In this document: one piece after another, positions 24,307 to 32,229 of the stretch
How the letters are laid out: the number at the start of each line of letters is the position of its first letter
Position numbering within the stretch: the first letter of the stretch is position 1
NCBI RefSeq assembly: GCF_004217285.1
Contig: NZ_SHKS01000009.1
Span: 124,001 to 188,000, forward strand
DNA: 64,000 bases
Reading direction: 5' to 3'
Source of the DNA: Streptomyces sp. BK239
Lineage (GTDB): Bacteria > Actinomycetota > Actinomycetes > Streptomycetales > Streptomycetaceae
Position numbers and translations under genes: made by a program
The notes under the pieces: generated by a model
What the model was told of the DNA's origin: nothing
The model's database searches: none
The model's input: only the letters and a program-made list of their open reading frames with translations

Positions 24307-25851
24307 ATGCCGAATCCCTCCCGTGTGCGCGCCGCCGCCCTGACCGTCGCCGTCCTTGTGTCGTCGTGCCTGGTGGCGGGCTGCGGCGGCGACTCCCCGC
24401 AGGCGGACCTGGCGGCGCAGGAACTGCGGTGGGAGGACTGCCCGGCGCCGTCGCCGGCGGAGGGCGGCGGCAGCGCGCCGTCCCCGCTGCCCGACGGCGA
24501 CGCGTGGCAGTGCGCCACGATGCGGGCGCCGCTGGACTGGGCCGAGCCGAAGGGCGACACGATCGGCATCGCGCTGATCCGGGCCCGGGCCAGCGGCGAG
24601 GCGAGCCGGCGGATCGGCTCCCTGGTGTTCAACTTCGGCGGCCCGGGCGGCTCGGGCGTCGCCACCCTGCCCGCGTTCGGCGAGGACTACGCGACTTTGC
24701 GCACCCGCTACGACCTGGTCAGCTTCGACCCTCGAGGCGTCGGCCGCAGCGCCGGCGTGCGCTGCGAGAACGACCAGCAGCTCGACGCCTACTTCCAGCA
24801 GGACATGACACCGGACGACGCCGCCGAGCGCACCGCCTACGTGGACAACGTCCAGGCGTTCAACGGCGCCTGCGAGAAGAACTCGAAGACGATGCTGCCG
24901 CACGTGCGCACCACCGACGCGGCCCGTGACATGGACCTCATGCGCCAGGTCCTCGGCGACGACAAACTGCACTACTTCGGCATCTCCTACGGCACCGAAC
25001 TCGGCGGCGTCTACGCCCACCTCTTCCCCCAGCGGGTCGGGCGGGCCGTGTTCGACGCGGTCGTCGATCCGACGCAGACGCCCGAGCAGGGCTCGCTGGG
25101 GCAGGCCCGGGGCTTCCAGCTCGCACTGGACAACTTCGCCGAGGACTGCACGTCGAAGGTCGAGGACTGCCCCGTCGGCGATACCGCTCAGGACGTCAAG
25201 GACAAGATCGCCCGCCTGCTGAAGGACCTCGACAGCAAGCCGATCCCGGGGATCTTCCCCCGCGAGCTGACCCAGAGCGCCGCGACCAACGGCATCGCGC
25301 AGGCTCTCTACTCGAAGGACTTCTGGGAGTACCTGACCGAAGGGCTGGAGCAGGCCTACGACGGGGACGGCAGGACCCTGATGCTGCTGTCCGACTCGAT
25401 GAACGGCCGCAGCGAGAACGGCGAGTACAGCAACATCACCGCCGCCAACGTGTCGATCAACTGCGCCGACGACAAGCCGCGTTACTCGCCCGACTTCGTG
25501 CAGGGCAAACTGCCGGAGTTCCGCGCCGCCTCCCCTCTGTTCGGGGACTTCCTGGCCTGGAGCATGCTCAGCTGTACGGACTGGGCGGTGCCGGGCGCGG
25601 CCGACCATCCCGACGTCAGCGCTCCCGGCTCGGCCCCGATCCTCGTCGTGGGCAACACCGGTGACCCGGCCACTCCGTACGAGGGCGCGCGGAAGATGGT
25701 GGACGCGCTGGGCAAGGGCGTCGGCGTGGAGCTGACCTACCGGGGACAGGGACACGGCGCCTATGACAGCAAGAACAAATGCGTGCAGCGGGCGGTCGAC
25801 GGATACCTTCTGGACGGGCGGGTGCCGCCGGCGGGGACCGTCTGTTCCTAA
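24307..25851 (+). CDS. Secreted lipoprotein alpha/beta hydrolase, tripeptidyl-aminopeptidase (TAP/SlpE) type
   Basis: 514 aa. A lipobox LVAGC ends the signal peptide near residue 25. The oxyanion motif FNFGGPGGSG, nucleophile GISYGTELG, acid in VGNTGDPATPYEGA and histidine in GQGHGAY make up the catalytic triad; the last part matches the TAP-like C-terminal domain. Family members remove tripeptides from the N-termini of extracellular proteins. A close paralogue follows 118 bp downstream in the same direction, pointing to a local duplication. Confidence 0.88.
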   Translation: MPNPSRVRAAALTVAVLVSSCLVAGCGGDSPQADLAAQELRWEDCPAPSPAEGGGSAPSPLPDGDAWQCATMRAPLDWAEPKGDTIGIALIRARASGEASRRIGSLVFNFGGPGGSGVATLPAFGEDYATLRTRYDLVSFDPRGVGRSAGVRCENDQQLDAYFQQDMTPDDAAERTAYVDNVQAFNGACEKNSKTMLPHVRTTDAARDMDLMRQVLGDDKLHYFGISYGTELGGVYAHLFPQRVGRAVFDAVVDPTQTPEQGSLGQARGFQLALDNFAEDCTSKVEDCPVGDTAQDVKDKIARLLKDLDSKPIPGIFPRELTQSAATNGIAQALYSKDFWEYLTEGLEQAYDGDGRTLMLLSDSMNGRSENGEYSNITAANVSINCADDKPRYSPDFVQGKLPEFRAASPLFGDFLAWSMLSCTDWAVPGAADHPDVSAPGSAPILVVGNTGDPATPYEGARKMVDALGKGVGVELTYRGQGHGAYDSKNKCVQRAVDGYLLDGRVPPAGTVCS

Positions 25852-25969
25852 GCGAAAGCGCAGTTCAGAGAGTTATCCACAGGCTCCGACGGGTCGGCGG
25901 TGATCCGCCTACCATGGCATGACCGCCGTTCGCGGACGCAGTCGGACGGCTTGTGAGGGGGGAAGAGAC

Positions 25970-27568
25970 ATGAGGCTTTTCGCACGGTGGACGGCGCGGG
26001 GGGCCGCCCGTTGGACGGCGTTGGGGGCGGCCACCGCACTGCTGGTGACGGGCTGCGGCGACGGCTCGTCGTCCGACGGCAAGGGAGGCGACGGCGGGAA
26101 GGCGAAGGACCCCGCCCGCCCGTCCGCCGCCGCGCCCGACGGCGGCGCCGCACCGGCGTCGGCGCTGCCCACGTCCCTCACCTCGCAGAAACCCGACTGG
26201 GGGCGGTGCCGTACCACCGAGGGCGCCCCCGCACCGGGCGACGACTGGCAGTGCGCGACGCTGAAGGTCCCCCTGGACTGGGCTCGGCCTGACGGCGAGA
26301 CGATCGGCCTCGCCCTGATCCGGTCCAAGGCCAAGGGCAAGGGCGAGGACCGCATCGGTTCGCTGCTCTTCAACTTCGGCGGCCCGGGCGGATCGGGTGT
26401 GTCCACGATGCCGTCGTACGCCTCCACGGTGTCCTCGCTGCACGAGCGCTACGACCTGGTCAGCTGGGACCCACGCGGTGTCGGGGCGCAGGGCGGGGTC
26501 CGCTGCCGAAGCGACAAGGAGATCCAGGCAGCCGAGGCCGTCGACTCCACCCCTGACGACGCGGCCGAGGAACGGGCGTTCCTGAAAGACGCCTCCGACT
26601 TCGCCCGGGGATGCCGGAAGGCCGCCGGGAAGAAGACGGCCCATGTCTCCACCACCGACACGGCCCGCGACATGGACCTGATGCGCCAGGTCCTCGGCGA
26701 CGACGAGCTGCACTACTTCGGCATCTCCTACGGCACCGAACTGGGCGGCGTCTACGCCCACTTGTTCCCGAAGAACGTGGGGCGCGTGGTCCTCGACGCG
26801 GTGGTCGACCCGACCGCCGACACCGTTGGCCACGCCAAGAACCAGGCCAAGGGCTTCCAGCTGGCGCTCGACAACTACCTCAGGTCGACCGGCCAGGACC
26901 CGAGGCGGGGCAGTGAGAAGATCGCCGCGCTCTTGAAGCGGATCGACTCAAAGCCGCTGCCGACCTCGTCCGGACGCACGCTCACCCAGACGCTCGCGCT
27001 CATCGGCATCGTGGTGCCGCTGTACAGCGAGGCGGCCTGGCCCAGTCTGACCAGCGCCCTCAAGTCGGCCTATCAGGGCGACGGTTCGGAGCTGCTGCGC
27101 CTCGCCGACGCCTACAACGACCGCGACACCGACGGGCACTACGGCACGTCGAACCACGCGCAACGGCTCATATCGTGCTTGGACGACAGGCAGCGGCCGA
27201 CGGTCGAGGAGACGAAGAGGCTGCTGCCGGAGTTCGAGAGGATCTCCCCCGTGTTCGGCTCGTTCCTCGGCTGGGACACGGCGGGGTGGTGCCACGACTG
27301 GCCGGTGGCGGGCCAGTTCGACACACCGGAGGTGAGCGCGGCGGGCTCGGCGCCGATCCTGCTGGTCGGCAACACCGGGGACCCGGCGACACCGTACGAG
27401 GGCGCGCGCAGGATGGCGAACGAACTCGGCCGGGGCGTAGGGGCCTTGCTCACCTGGAAGGGCGAGGGGCACGGCGCCTACGGGAGCGGGAGCGGCTGCG
27501 TCGACTCGGCGGTGGACGGCTATCTGCTGAACGGCAAGACGCCGAAGGACGGCACGGTCTGCTCATGA
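25970..27568 (+). CDS. Secreted lipoprotein alpha/beta hydrolase, TAP/SlpE type (paralogue)
   Basis: 532 aa. The start MRLFARWTARGAARW has GGGGGAAGAG 3 bases upstream. The lipobox LVTGC is followed by a Ser/Gly/Lys/Asp spacer. FNFGGPGGSG, GISYGTELGGVYAHLFP, VGNTGDPATPYEGA and GEGHGAY reproduce the active-site layout of the gene before it, some stretches identically. A terminator at 27570 ends the pair. Two surface-anchored peptidases in tandem suggest extracellular peptide scavenging. Confidence 0.88.
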   Translation: MRLFARWTARGAARWTALGAATALLVTGCGDGSSSDGKGGDGGKAKDPARPSAAAPDGGAAPASALPTSLTSQKPDWGRCRTTEGAPAPGDDWQCATLKVPLDWARPDGETIGLALIRSKAKGKGEDRIGSLLFNFGGPGGSGVSTMPSYASTVSSLHERYDLVSWDPRGVGAQGGVRCRSDKEIQAAEAVDSTPDDAAEERAFLKDASDFARGCRKAAGKKTAHVSTTDTARDMDLMRQVLGDDELHYFGISYGTELGGVYAHLFPKNVGRVVLDAVVDPTADTVGHAKNQAKGFQLALDNYLRSTGQDPRRGSEKIAALLKRIDSKPLPTSSGRTLTQTLALIGIVVPLYSEAAWPSLTSALKSAYQGDGSELLRLADAYNDRDTDGHYGTSNHAQRLISCLDDRQRPTVEETKRLLPEFERISPVFGSFLGWDTAGWCHDWPVAGQFDTPEVSAAGSAPILLVGNTGDPATPYEGARRMANELGRGVGALLTWKGEGHGAYGSGSGCVDSAVDGYLLNGKTPKDGTVCS

Positions 27569-27569
27569 C

Positions 27570-27616
27570 GGCGGCGGGGGTCTCACACACCTGTGGTGCG
27601 CGAAACCCCCGCCGCC
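27570..27616. terminator. Bidirectional terminator after the TAP hydrolase pair
   Basis: 12-bp perfect stem GGCGGCGGGGGT/ACCCCCGCCGCC (27570-27581 and 27605-27616), starting just after the hydrolase stop and lying upstream of the convergent moeZ end. Confidence 0.75.
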
Positions 27617-27645
27617 GGAACCGGTGGGCCGGATCGGCCGGCCGG

Positions 27646-28824
27646 TCAGTAGACCGGCTTGTCCGGCTCGATCTGGTTGACCCAGCCGATCACGCCGCCG
27701 CCGACGTGCACCGCGTCCGCGAAGCCGGCGGACTTCAGGACCGCGAGGACTTCCGCACTGCGGACACCCGTCTTGCAGTGCAAGACGATCTTCTTGTCCT
27801 GGGGGAGGCTCTGCAGGGCGGTGCCCATGAGGAACTCGTTCTTCGGGATCAGCGTGGCGCCCGGGATGGAGACGATCTCGTACTCGTTCGGCTCGCGGAC
27901 GTCGATGATCTCGATGTTCTCGCCGTCGTCGATCCACTCCTTGAGCTGCTTGGGAGTGATCGTCGAGCCGGCGGCCGCCTCCTGGGCCTCCTCGGAGACG
28001 ACGCCGCAGAAGGCCTCGTAGTCGATGAGCTCGGTGACGGTCGCGTTCTCGCCGCAGACCGCGCAGTCCGGGTCCTTGCGGACCTTGACCTGGCGGTACT
28101 GCATCTCCAGGGCGTCGTAGATCATCAGGCGGCCGACCAGCGGCTCGCCGATGCCCGCGAGGAGCTTGATGGCCTCGTTGACCTGGATGGAGCCGATGGA
28201 CGCGCACAGCACGCCGAGCACGCCGCCCTCGGCGCAGGAGGGGACCATGCCGGGGGGCGGGGGCTCCGGGTAGAGGCAGCGGTAGCAGGGACCGTGCTCC
28301 GACCAGAACACGGACGCCTGGCCGTCGAAGCGGTAGATCGAGCCCCACACGTACGGCTTGTTCAGCAGCACGCACGCGTCGTTGACCAGGTAGCGGGTCG
28401 CGAAGTTGTCCGTGCCGTCGACGATCAGGTCGTACTGGCCGAAGATATCCATCACGTTGTCGGCCTCGAGCCGCTCCTCGTGAAGGACCACGTTGACGTA
28501 CGGGTTGATGCCGAGGACGGAGTCGCGCGCGGACTCAGCCTTGGAGCGGCCGATGTCGGCCTGGCTGTGGATGATCTGACGCTGCAGGTTGGACTCGTCC
28601 ACCTCGTCGAACTCCACGATGCCGAGCGTGCCCACGCCCGCCGCGGCCAGGTACATCAGCGCCGGCGAGCCCAGGCCGCCGGCGCCGACACACAGCACCT
28701 TGGCGTTCTTCAGCCGCTTCTGCCCGTCCATCCCGACGTCGGGGATGATCAGGTGGCGGGAGTACCGGCGGACCTCGTCTACGGTGAGCTCGGCGGCCGG
28801 CTCGACCAGGGGTGGCAGCGACAC
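27646..28824 (-). CDS. moeZ: Adenylyltransferase/sulfurtransferase MoeZ
   Basis: 392 aa. Residues about 1-270 are an E1/MoeB domain with VGAGGLGSPALMYLAAAG, ESNLQRQ, the zinc pairs CYRCLYP and CAVCG, and VDGTDNFATRYLVND. Residues 280-392 are a rhodanese with catalytic cysteine in HCKTGVRSAE. MoeZ adenylates and thiocarboxylates small sulfur carriers (MoaD, ThiS, CysO) for molybdopterin, thiamine and cysteine synthesis. The GTG at 28824 follows GGAG at 5 bases. M. tuberculosis moeZ (Rv3206c) occupies a similar place next to the DUF3152/TetR genes (recalled); here a polysaccharide operon lies between them. Confidence 0.94.
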   Translation of the reverse strand: MSLPPLVEPAAELTVDEVRRYSRHLIIPDVGMDGQKRLKNAKVLCVGAGGLGSPALMYLAAAGVGTLGIVEFDEVDESNLQRQIIHSQADIGRSKAESARDSVLGINPYVNVVLHEERLEADNVMDIFGQYDLIVDGTDNFATRYLVNDACVLLNKPYVWGSIYRFDGQASVFWSEHGPCYRCLYPEPPPPGMVPSCAEGGVLGVLCASIGSIQVNEAIKLLAGIGEPLVGRLMIYDALEMQYRQVKVRKDPDCAVCGENATVTELIDYEAFCGVVSEEAQEAAAGSTITPKQLKEWIDDGENIEIIDVREPNEYEIVSIPGATLIPKNEFLMGTALQSLPQDKKIVLHCKTGVRSAEVLAVLKSAGFADAVHVGGGVIGWVNQIEPDKPVY

Positions 28825-28887
28825 GGGGACTCCGTTGGTCGGTCAATCACTACGGTTGTTCTCCCCGTAACACTGCCATGGGCTTCT

Positions 28888-29637
28888 TCATTCCGAGACA
28901 CCTGTTCCGATCCGCGAGACGATCTCGTCCCAGTAGCCGGGCATGGTCTCCCAGGGGTCGGTCAGTCCGCCGCCGTCGCCGCGGTCGGTGAACCAGATGG
29001 TCGCCGCACCGTGCCAGCGGGCGATGCGCAGCGCCTCCTCCAGGTGTGCGCCGGGCACGCCGTGGACGAGGTGGCAGAAGCGCTCGGGCGGGTAGGCGGC
29101 GGTCCATTCGGCCGCCTGCGACCAGCGGTAGTCGCTCCACGCGCCGGAGAAGGTGACGAGCTGGTCGGCGTTCTCGGCGTAGCCCGGGTAGGGGTGGACG
29201 CCATGGCCGAGGACGATGTGGGGGCTCTCGCGGAGCGTGCGCAGGGTGCTGACCGTGCGGCGGATCCCGGGGAGCGCCGTGCGGTCGGACGGGGAGCGGT
29301 CCAGGAAGAAGCCGTCGACCTGGTACCAGTCGACGTGCCGTTGCGCGTCGGAGACGACCTCGGGCAGGGCGCGGGCGCCGTGGGCGAGGTCGAGGTGGCC
29401 CAGGACGCGGACGCCGGCGTTGCGGAGCCGGCCGGCGGCTTCGAGGCAGTGCGGGTCGGGGCGGACGCCGGGGCCGCCGGCGACGTCGAGGACGACCCAG
29501 TGCAGGCTTCTGCCGGGGCGGGTGAGCTCGTCCCACTCGGTCTGCGCGAGGAGGGGGTGCGCGATGCCGGGCACGCCGAAGCCGGTGCGTACGTCGGTGT
29601 CCGCGGCACCCGCCGGGGCGCCGGTCAGATACGACAC
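28888..29637 (-). CDS. Spherulin-4-family glycoside hydrolase-like protein
   Basis: 249 aa. It has the spherulation-specific family 4 pattern: GVPGIAHPLL, HWVVLDVAGGPGVRPD, GVRVLGHLDLAHGARALPEV, WYQVDGFFLDRSPSD and VLGHGVHPYPGYA. The fold is a (beta/alpha)8 barrel and the acidic residues in DGFFLD are the expected catalytic region. Relatives include fungal Sph3, an endo-galactosaminidase, and it is structurally akin to the PelA hydrolase (recalled). There is no signal peptide, so a cytoplasmic or unconventionally exported location is implied. It is the last gene of the glycosyltransferase operon and overlaps the epimerase gene by 13 bases. Confidence 0.8.
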   Translation of the reverse strand: MSYLTGAPAGAADTDVRTGFGVPGIAHPLLAQTEWDELTRPGRSLHWVVLDVAGGPGVRPDPHCLEAAGRLRNAGVRVLGHLDLAHGARALPEVVSDAQRHVDWYQVDGFFLDRSPSDRTALPGIRRTVSTLRTLRESPHIVLGHGVHPYPGYAENADQLVTFSGAWSDYRWSQAAEWTAAYPPERFCHLVHGVPGAHLEEALRIARWHGAATIWFTDRGDGGGLTDPWETMPGYWDEIVSRIGTGVSE

Positions 29638-30587
29638 GCGGCCTCCATCCAGATGTCGGCGAGGGACTCCTCCAGGTTGATCCGGGGCCGCCAGCCGAGC
29701 CGGTCGCGCGCGGTGCGCACATCGGCCTGCTGCCAGCTGCCGCAGCCGTCGGGGTACGGGTACGCGACCGGGACCGCGTGGTCGGCGTCGGCGCGGGGAT
29801 GGCCGATGGTCGGCCGGAAGTGGCCGCCGGGCGGGCCGTCGAGCTCGTGGAGGGCGCCGCCGTATCCGGCCACGCGCGCAAGAATCGCGGCGGCGTCGCG
29901 CAGCCGGACGGCGCGGCCGGAACCGATGTTGATGACGCCCTGCGCGGCGGAGAGGGAGGCGGCGTGCACGGCGCGGGCGACGTCGCGGACGTCGACGAAG
30001 TCGCGCTGGGCCCCGAGTCCGCCGAGCTTGAGCTCCCCGTCGCCGGACTGCATGGCACGGCGCATGGCCTCGGCGAGCCGGCCGAGCGGCGAGCCGGCGG
30101 GGGTGCCGGGCCCGGCGGGCGAGAAGACCCGGAGCACCACCGCGTCGAGACCGGAGCCGAGGACGAGTTCGGTGGCGGCGAGTTTGCTGACGCCGTACGG
30201 ACCGCCGGGACGGGGGACGGCGTCCTCGGCCGTGGAGGAGCCGGGCTGGCTCGGGCCGTACTCGGCGCCGCAGCCGATCTGGACGAGCCGTGCGCCGCAG
30301 CCGCTGCGACGCAGGGCCTCGCAGACGGTGGCGACGGCGACGGTGTTGTGGCGGGTGAGTTCGCGGGCGCCGCCGCGGGTGGCGCCCGCGCAGTTGACGA
30401 CGACCTGGGGGTGGACCGCGTCGAGGAAGCGGGTGAGCGCGCCGGGGCTGCCGGTCGCGAGGTCGAAGCGGACGTCCGCGTCGTCGCCGCGGCCGAGCGC
30501 GGTGAGCTGGACGGCCGGGTCGGCGAGCAGACGGTCGGCGACGAAGCGCCCGACGTAGCCGTTGGCTCCGATCAGCAGGACCCTCAT
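29625..30587 (-). CDS. NAD-dependent sugar epimerase/dehydratase
   Basis: 320 aa short-chain dehydrogenase-type epimerase. The Rossmann motif MRVLLIGANGYVGRFVADRL is at the N-terminus; YGVSKLAATE supplies the catalytic Tyr and Lys; VVNCAGATRGG and RDFVDVRDVARAVH are also typical. A substrate such as UDP-GlcNAc/UDP-GalNAc would suit a polysaccharide operon, but this is inferred. The ATG at 30587 overlaps the stop of a 36-codon ORF (ATGA), so translation is coupled. GGGAG lies 7 bases upstream. Confidence 0.85.
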   Translation of the reverse strand: MRVLLIGANGYVGRFVADRLLADPAVQLTALGRGDDADVRFDLATGSPGALTRFLDAVHPQVVVNCAGATRGGARELTRHNTVAVATVCEALRRSGCGARLVQIGCGAEYGPSQPGSSTAEDAVPRPGGPYGVSKLAATELVLGSGLDAVVLRVFSPAGPGTPAGSPLGRLAEAMRRAMQSGDGELKLGGLGAQRDFVDVRDVARAVHAASLSAAQGVINIGSGRAVRLRDAAAILARVAGYGGALHELDGPPGGHFRPTIGHPRADADHAVPVAYPYPDGCGSWQQADVRTARDRLGWRPRINLEESLADIWMEAACRI

Positions 30588-30694
30588 CGTGCCGCTCCCG
30601 GGGTGTGCGCTCCGGTCGTTCCCGTGGCCGCGAGGGCGCCTGCGGCCGCCGGGGCTCCGGCGGTCCCGGTCGCTCCGGATCGGGAGGTGGTCAT
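30584..30694 (-). CDS. 36-aa coupled small ORF
   Basis: Begins MTTSRSGATGTAGAP and ends TTGAHTPGAAR. A strong AGGAG sits 7 bases before the ATG at 30694, and the stop overlaps the epimerase start as ATGA. The product is Ala/Gly/Thr-rich with no domain. It is probably a translational coupling leader, though a functional micropeptide cannot be excluded. It lies 137 bp after the membrane-protein gene. Confidence 0.5.
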   Translation of the reverse strand: MTTSRSGATGTAGAPAAAGALAATGTTGAHTPGAAR

Positions 30695-30831
30695 CTGGTC
30701 TCTCCTTCGGGTGTCGCGTGGATGGAGGAGCGCGTGCGTCGTGCGGTCCGTGCACGGTGGGGGTGGCGCTGCGCGCGGAGGTCGTGGGGCGGCAGGGCAC
30801 GGGAGGGCGCCGCGGCCGGGGCGGTTCGGTG

Positions 30832-32229
30832 TCAGCACGGCTGGTCCGTTCGCGCGTGGGCGGACACCCTGGGGAGCGTGCGGCTCGCGTGGATCAGCAG
30901 GGCCAGCGCGGCCGCACCGCAGGTGAGGGCGGGTACGCCGGTTGGTCCCCAGGCGGCGACGAGGGACTCGACGGGCACGGCGAGGAAGCCGCAGCCCGGC
31001 AGACGGCCCGTGAAGACAGTGGCCACGGCGATCGTCTCGGCGGCGCCCGCGGCGCCGAGGAGGAGCACCGGAAGCCGGGGCGAGCCGTGCACGACGAGGA
31101 GGCGGGCGAGGAAGAGCAGCATGCCGAGGGTGAGGGTCCGGGGGTGGTCGGCGGTCTCTCCGAGGGCCTTGGCGCAGAGTCCGGTCAGGGCGGTGAGGGC
31201 GCACAGGAACAGGGCGAACACGCCGAACACCAGAGGACGCACGGCGGCGGTGAACTCCTCCAGGCCCCGGCTGGCCTCCAGTCGTCGGCAGGCGCCCACC
31301 GCGAGGAGGTGCGCGCTCCACGCGGCGGGGGCGCAGGCCAGGACGAGGGTCAGCGGGGGCGCGAGGGTGAGCGGCCAGGGGCCGTCGTTCGCCCCGGTGG
31401 GCAGGCCGTCGGGGCCGCCGTTCACGGCGGCGCGGAGGAGTCCGTCGCCGAGGGCCGCGTAGGCGAACAGCGCGCAGGTCCAGCCGCTGGCGCCGAGTGA
31501 GCCGGGGTGCGCGTGGCCGTGCGGGCTCAGCGGGCCTCGGCGCAGTGCCGCGCACAGGGCGAGGAGGACGGCGAGGACGCCCGCGGTCGCCAGGCAGAGG
31601 CGCGTCTGGCCGTCGGTCAGGCGCAGTCCGGTGACGGTCGCGGCGAACAGGGCGCCGGGCAGGAGGGTGAGCAGCGCCCAGTCGGAGCGGGCTCGGGGTG
31701 CGGCGGCGGGGGCGGGGCGTACGGGGCGGTCGCCGTCGCGGGGAACGCGGGCGTACATCTCCTCCGCGAGGGAGAAGACGTCCCGGTGCCGGAAGCGTGC
31801 GGCCGTCCGGTCGGTCATCCCATGGGCCTCGAGACCGGCGGCGATCTCCAGCGGGTCGACGGCGCGCTCACAGAGGTGACGGTGGCGGTGCATCAACGCC
31901 TTGACGGGGTCGCCGGCGCCGCGACGGGGGGCGGCTTCCGACGCAGGGGCGGTTGTCGGCGCAGAGGCAGCTGCGGGCCCGGAGGCGAGAGCGGGCGCGG
32001 GTAAGGGCGGCTCCCCCGCCGCTCCCGTGGAGTCGGCGGGGCGCTCGGAGCACGGTTCTGCCCGGTTCTCCACGGCCACGCCCGCGGAGAGCGCGTCCTC
32101 CGGAGCCGTGTCTTCGACGGCCTCGCCCTCCGGGGCGAGCCACTCCTCCGATCGGCCGTCCCATGCCACCGCGGAGGAACCCGGGCTCGCCGGTGTGGCG
32201 GGACGGTCCAGTTCGCCGAGGCCGCTCAT
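30832..32229 (-). CDS. Polytopic membrane protein of the polysaccharide operon
   Basis: 465 aa. Residues 1-105 are acidic, Ala/Pro-rich and disordered. A short helical domain follows (LCERAVDPLEIAAGLEAHGM, then AARFRHRDVFSLAEEMYARV). From about residue 180 there are roughly 8-10 hydrophobic segments, e.g. WALLTLLPGALFAATVTGL and LVFGVFALFLCALTALTGL. I do not recognise the family. It starts in a 4-base ATGA overlap with the glycosyltransferase stop, so it is very likely the export or anchoring partner, analogous to PelG or PelE (inference). Confidence 0.75.
   Translation of the reverse strand: MSGLGELDRPATPASPGSSAVAWDGRSEEWLAPEGEAVEDTAPEDALSAGVAVENRAEPCSERPADSTGAAGEPPLPAPALASGPAAASAPTTAPASEAAPRRGAGDPVKALMHRHRHLCERAVDPLEIAAGLEAHGMTDRTAARFRHRDVFSLAEEMYARVPRDGDRPVRPAPAAAPRARSDWALLTLLPGALFAATVTGLRLTDGQTRLCLATAGVLAVLLALCAALRRGPLSPHGHAHPGSLGASGWTCALFAYAALGDGLLRAAVNGGPDGLPTGANDGPWPLTLAPPLTLVLACAPAAWSAHLLAVGACRRLEASRGLEEFTAAVRPLVFGVFALFLCALTALTGLCAKALGETADHPRTLTLGMLLFLARLLVVHGSPRLPVLLLGAAGAAETIAVATVFTGRLPGCGFLAVPVESLVAAWGPTGVPALTCGAAALALLIHASRTLPRVSAHARTDQPC

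Noticed and set aside
27570..30558. Plus-strand open frame across moeZ and the hydrolase/epimerase genes
   Set aside because: Antisense shadow; it opens inside the TAP hydrolase gene and lacks any recognisable domain.
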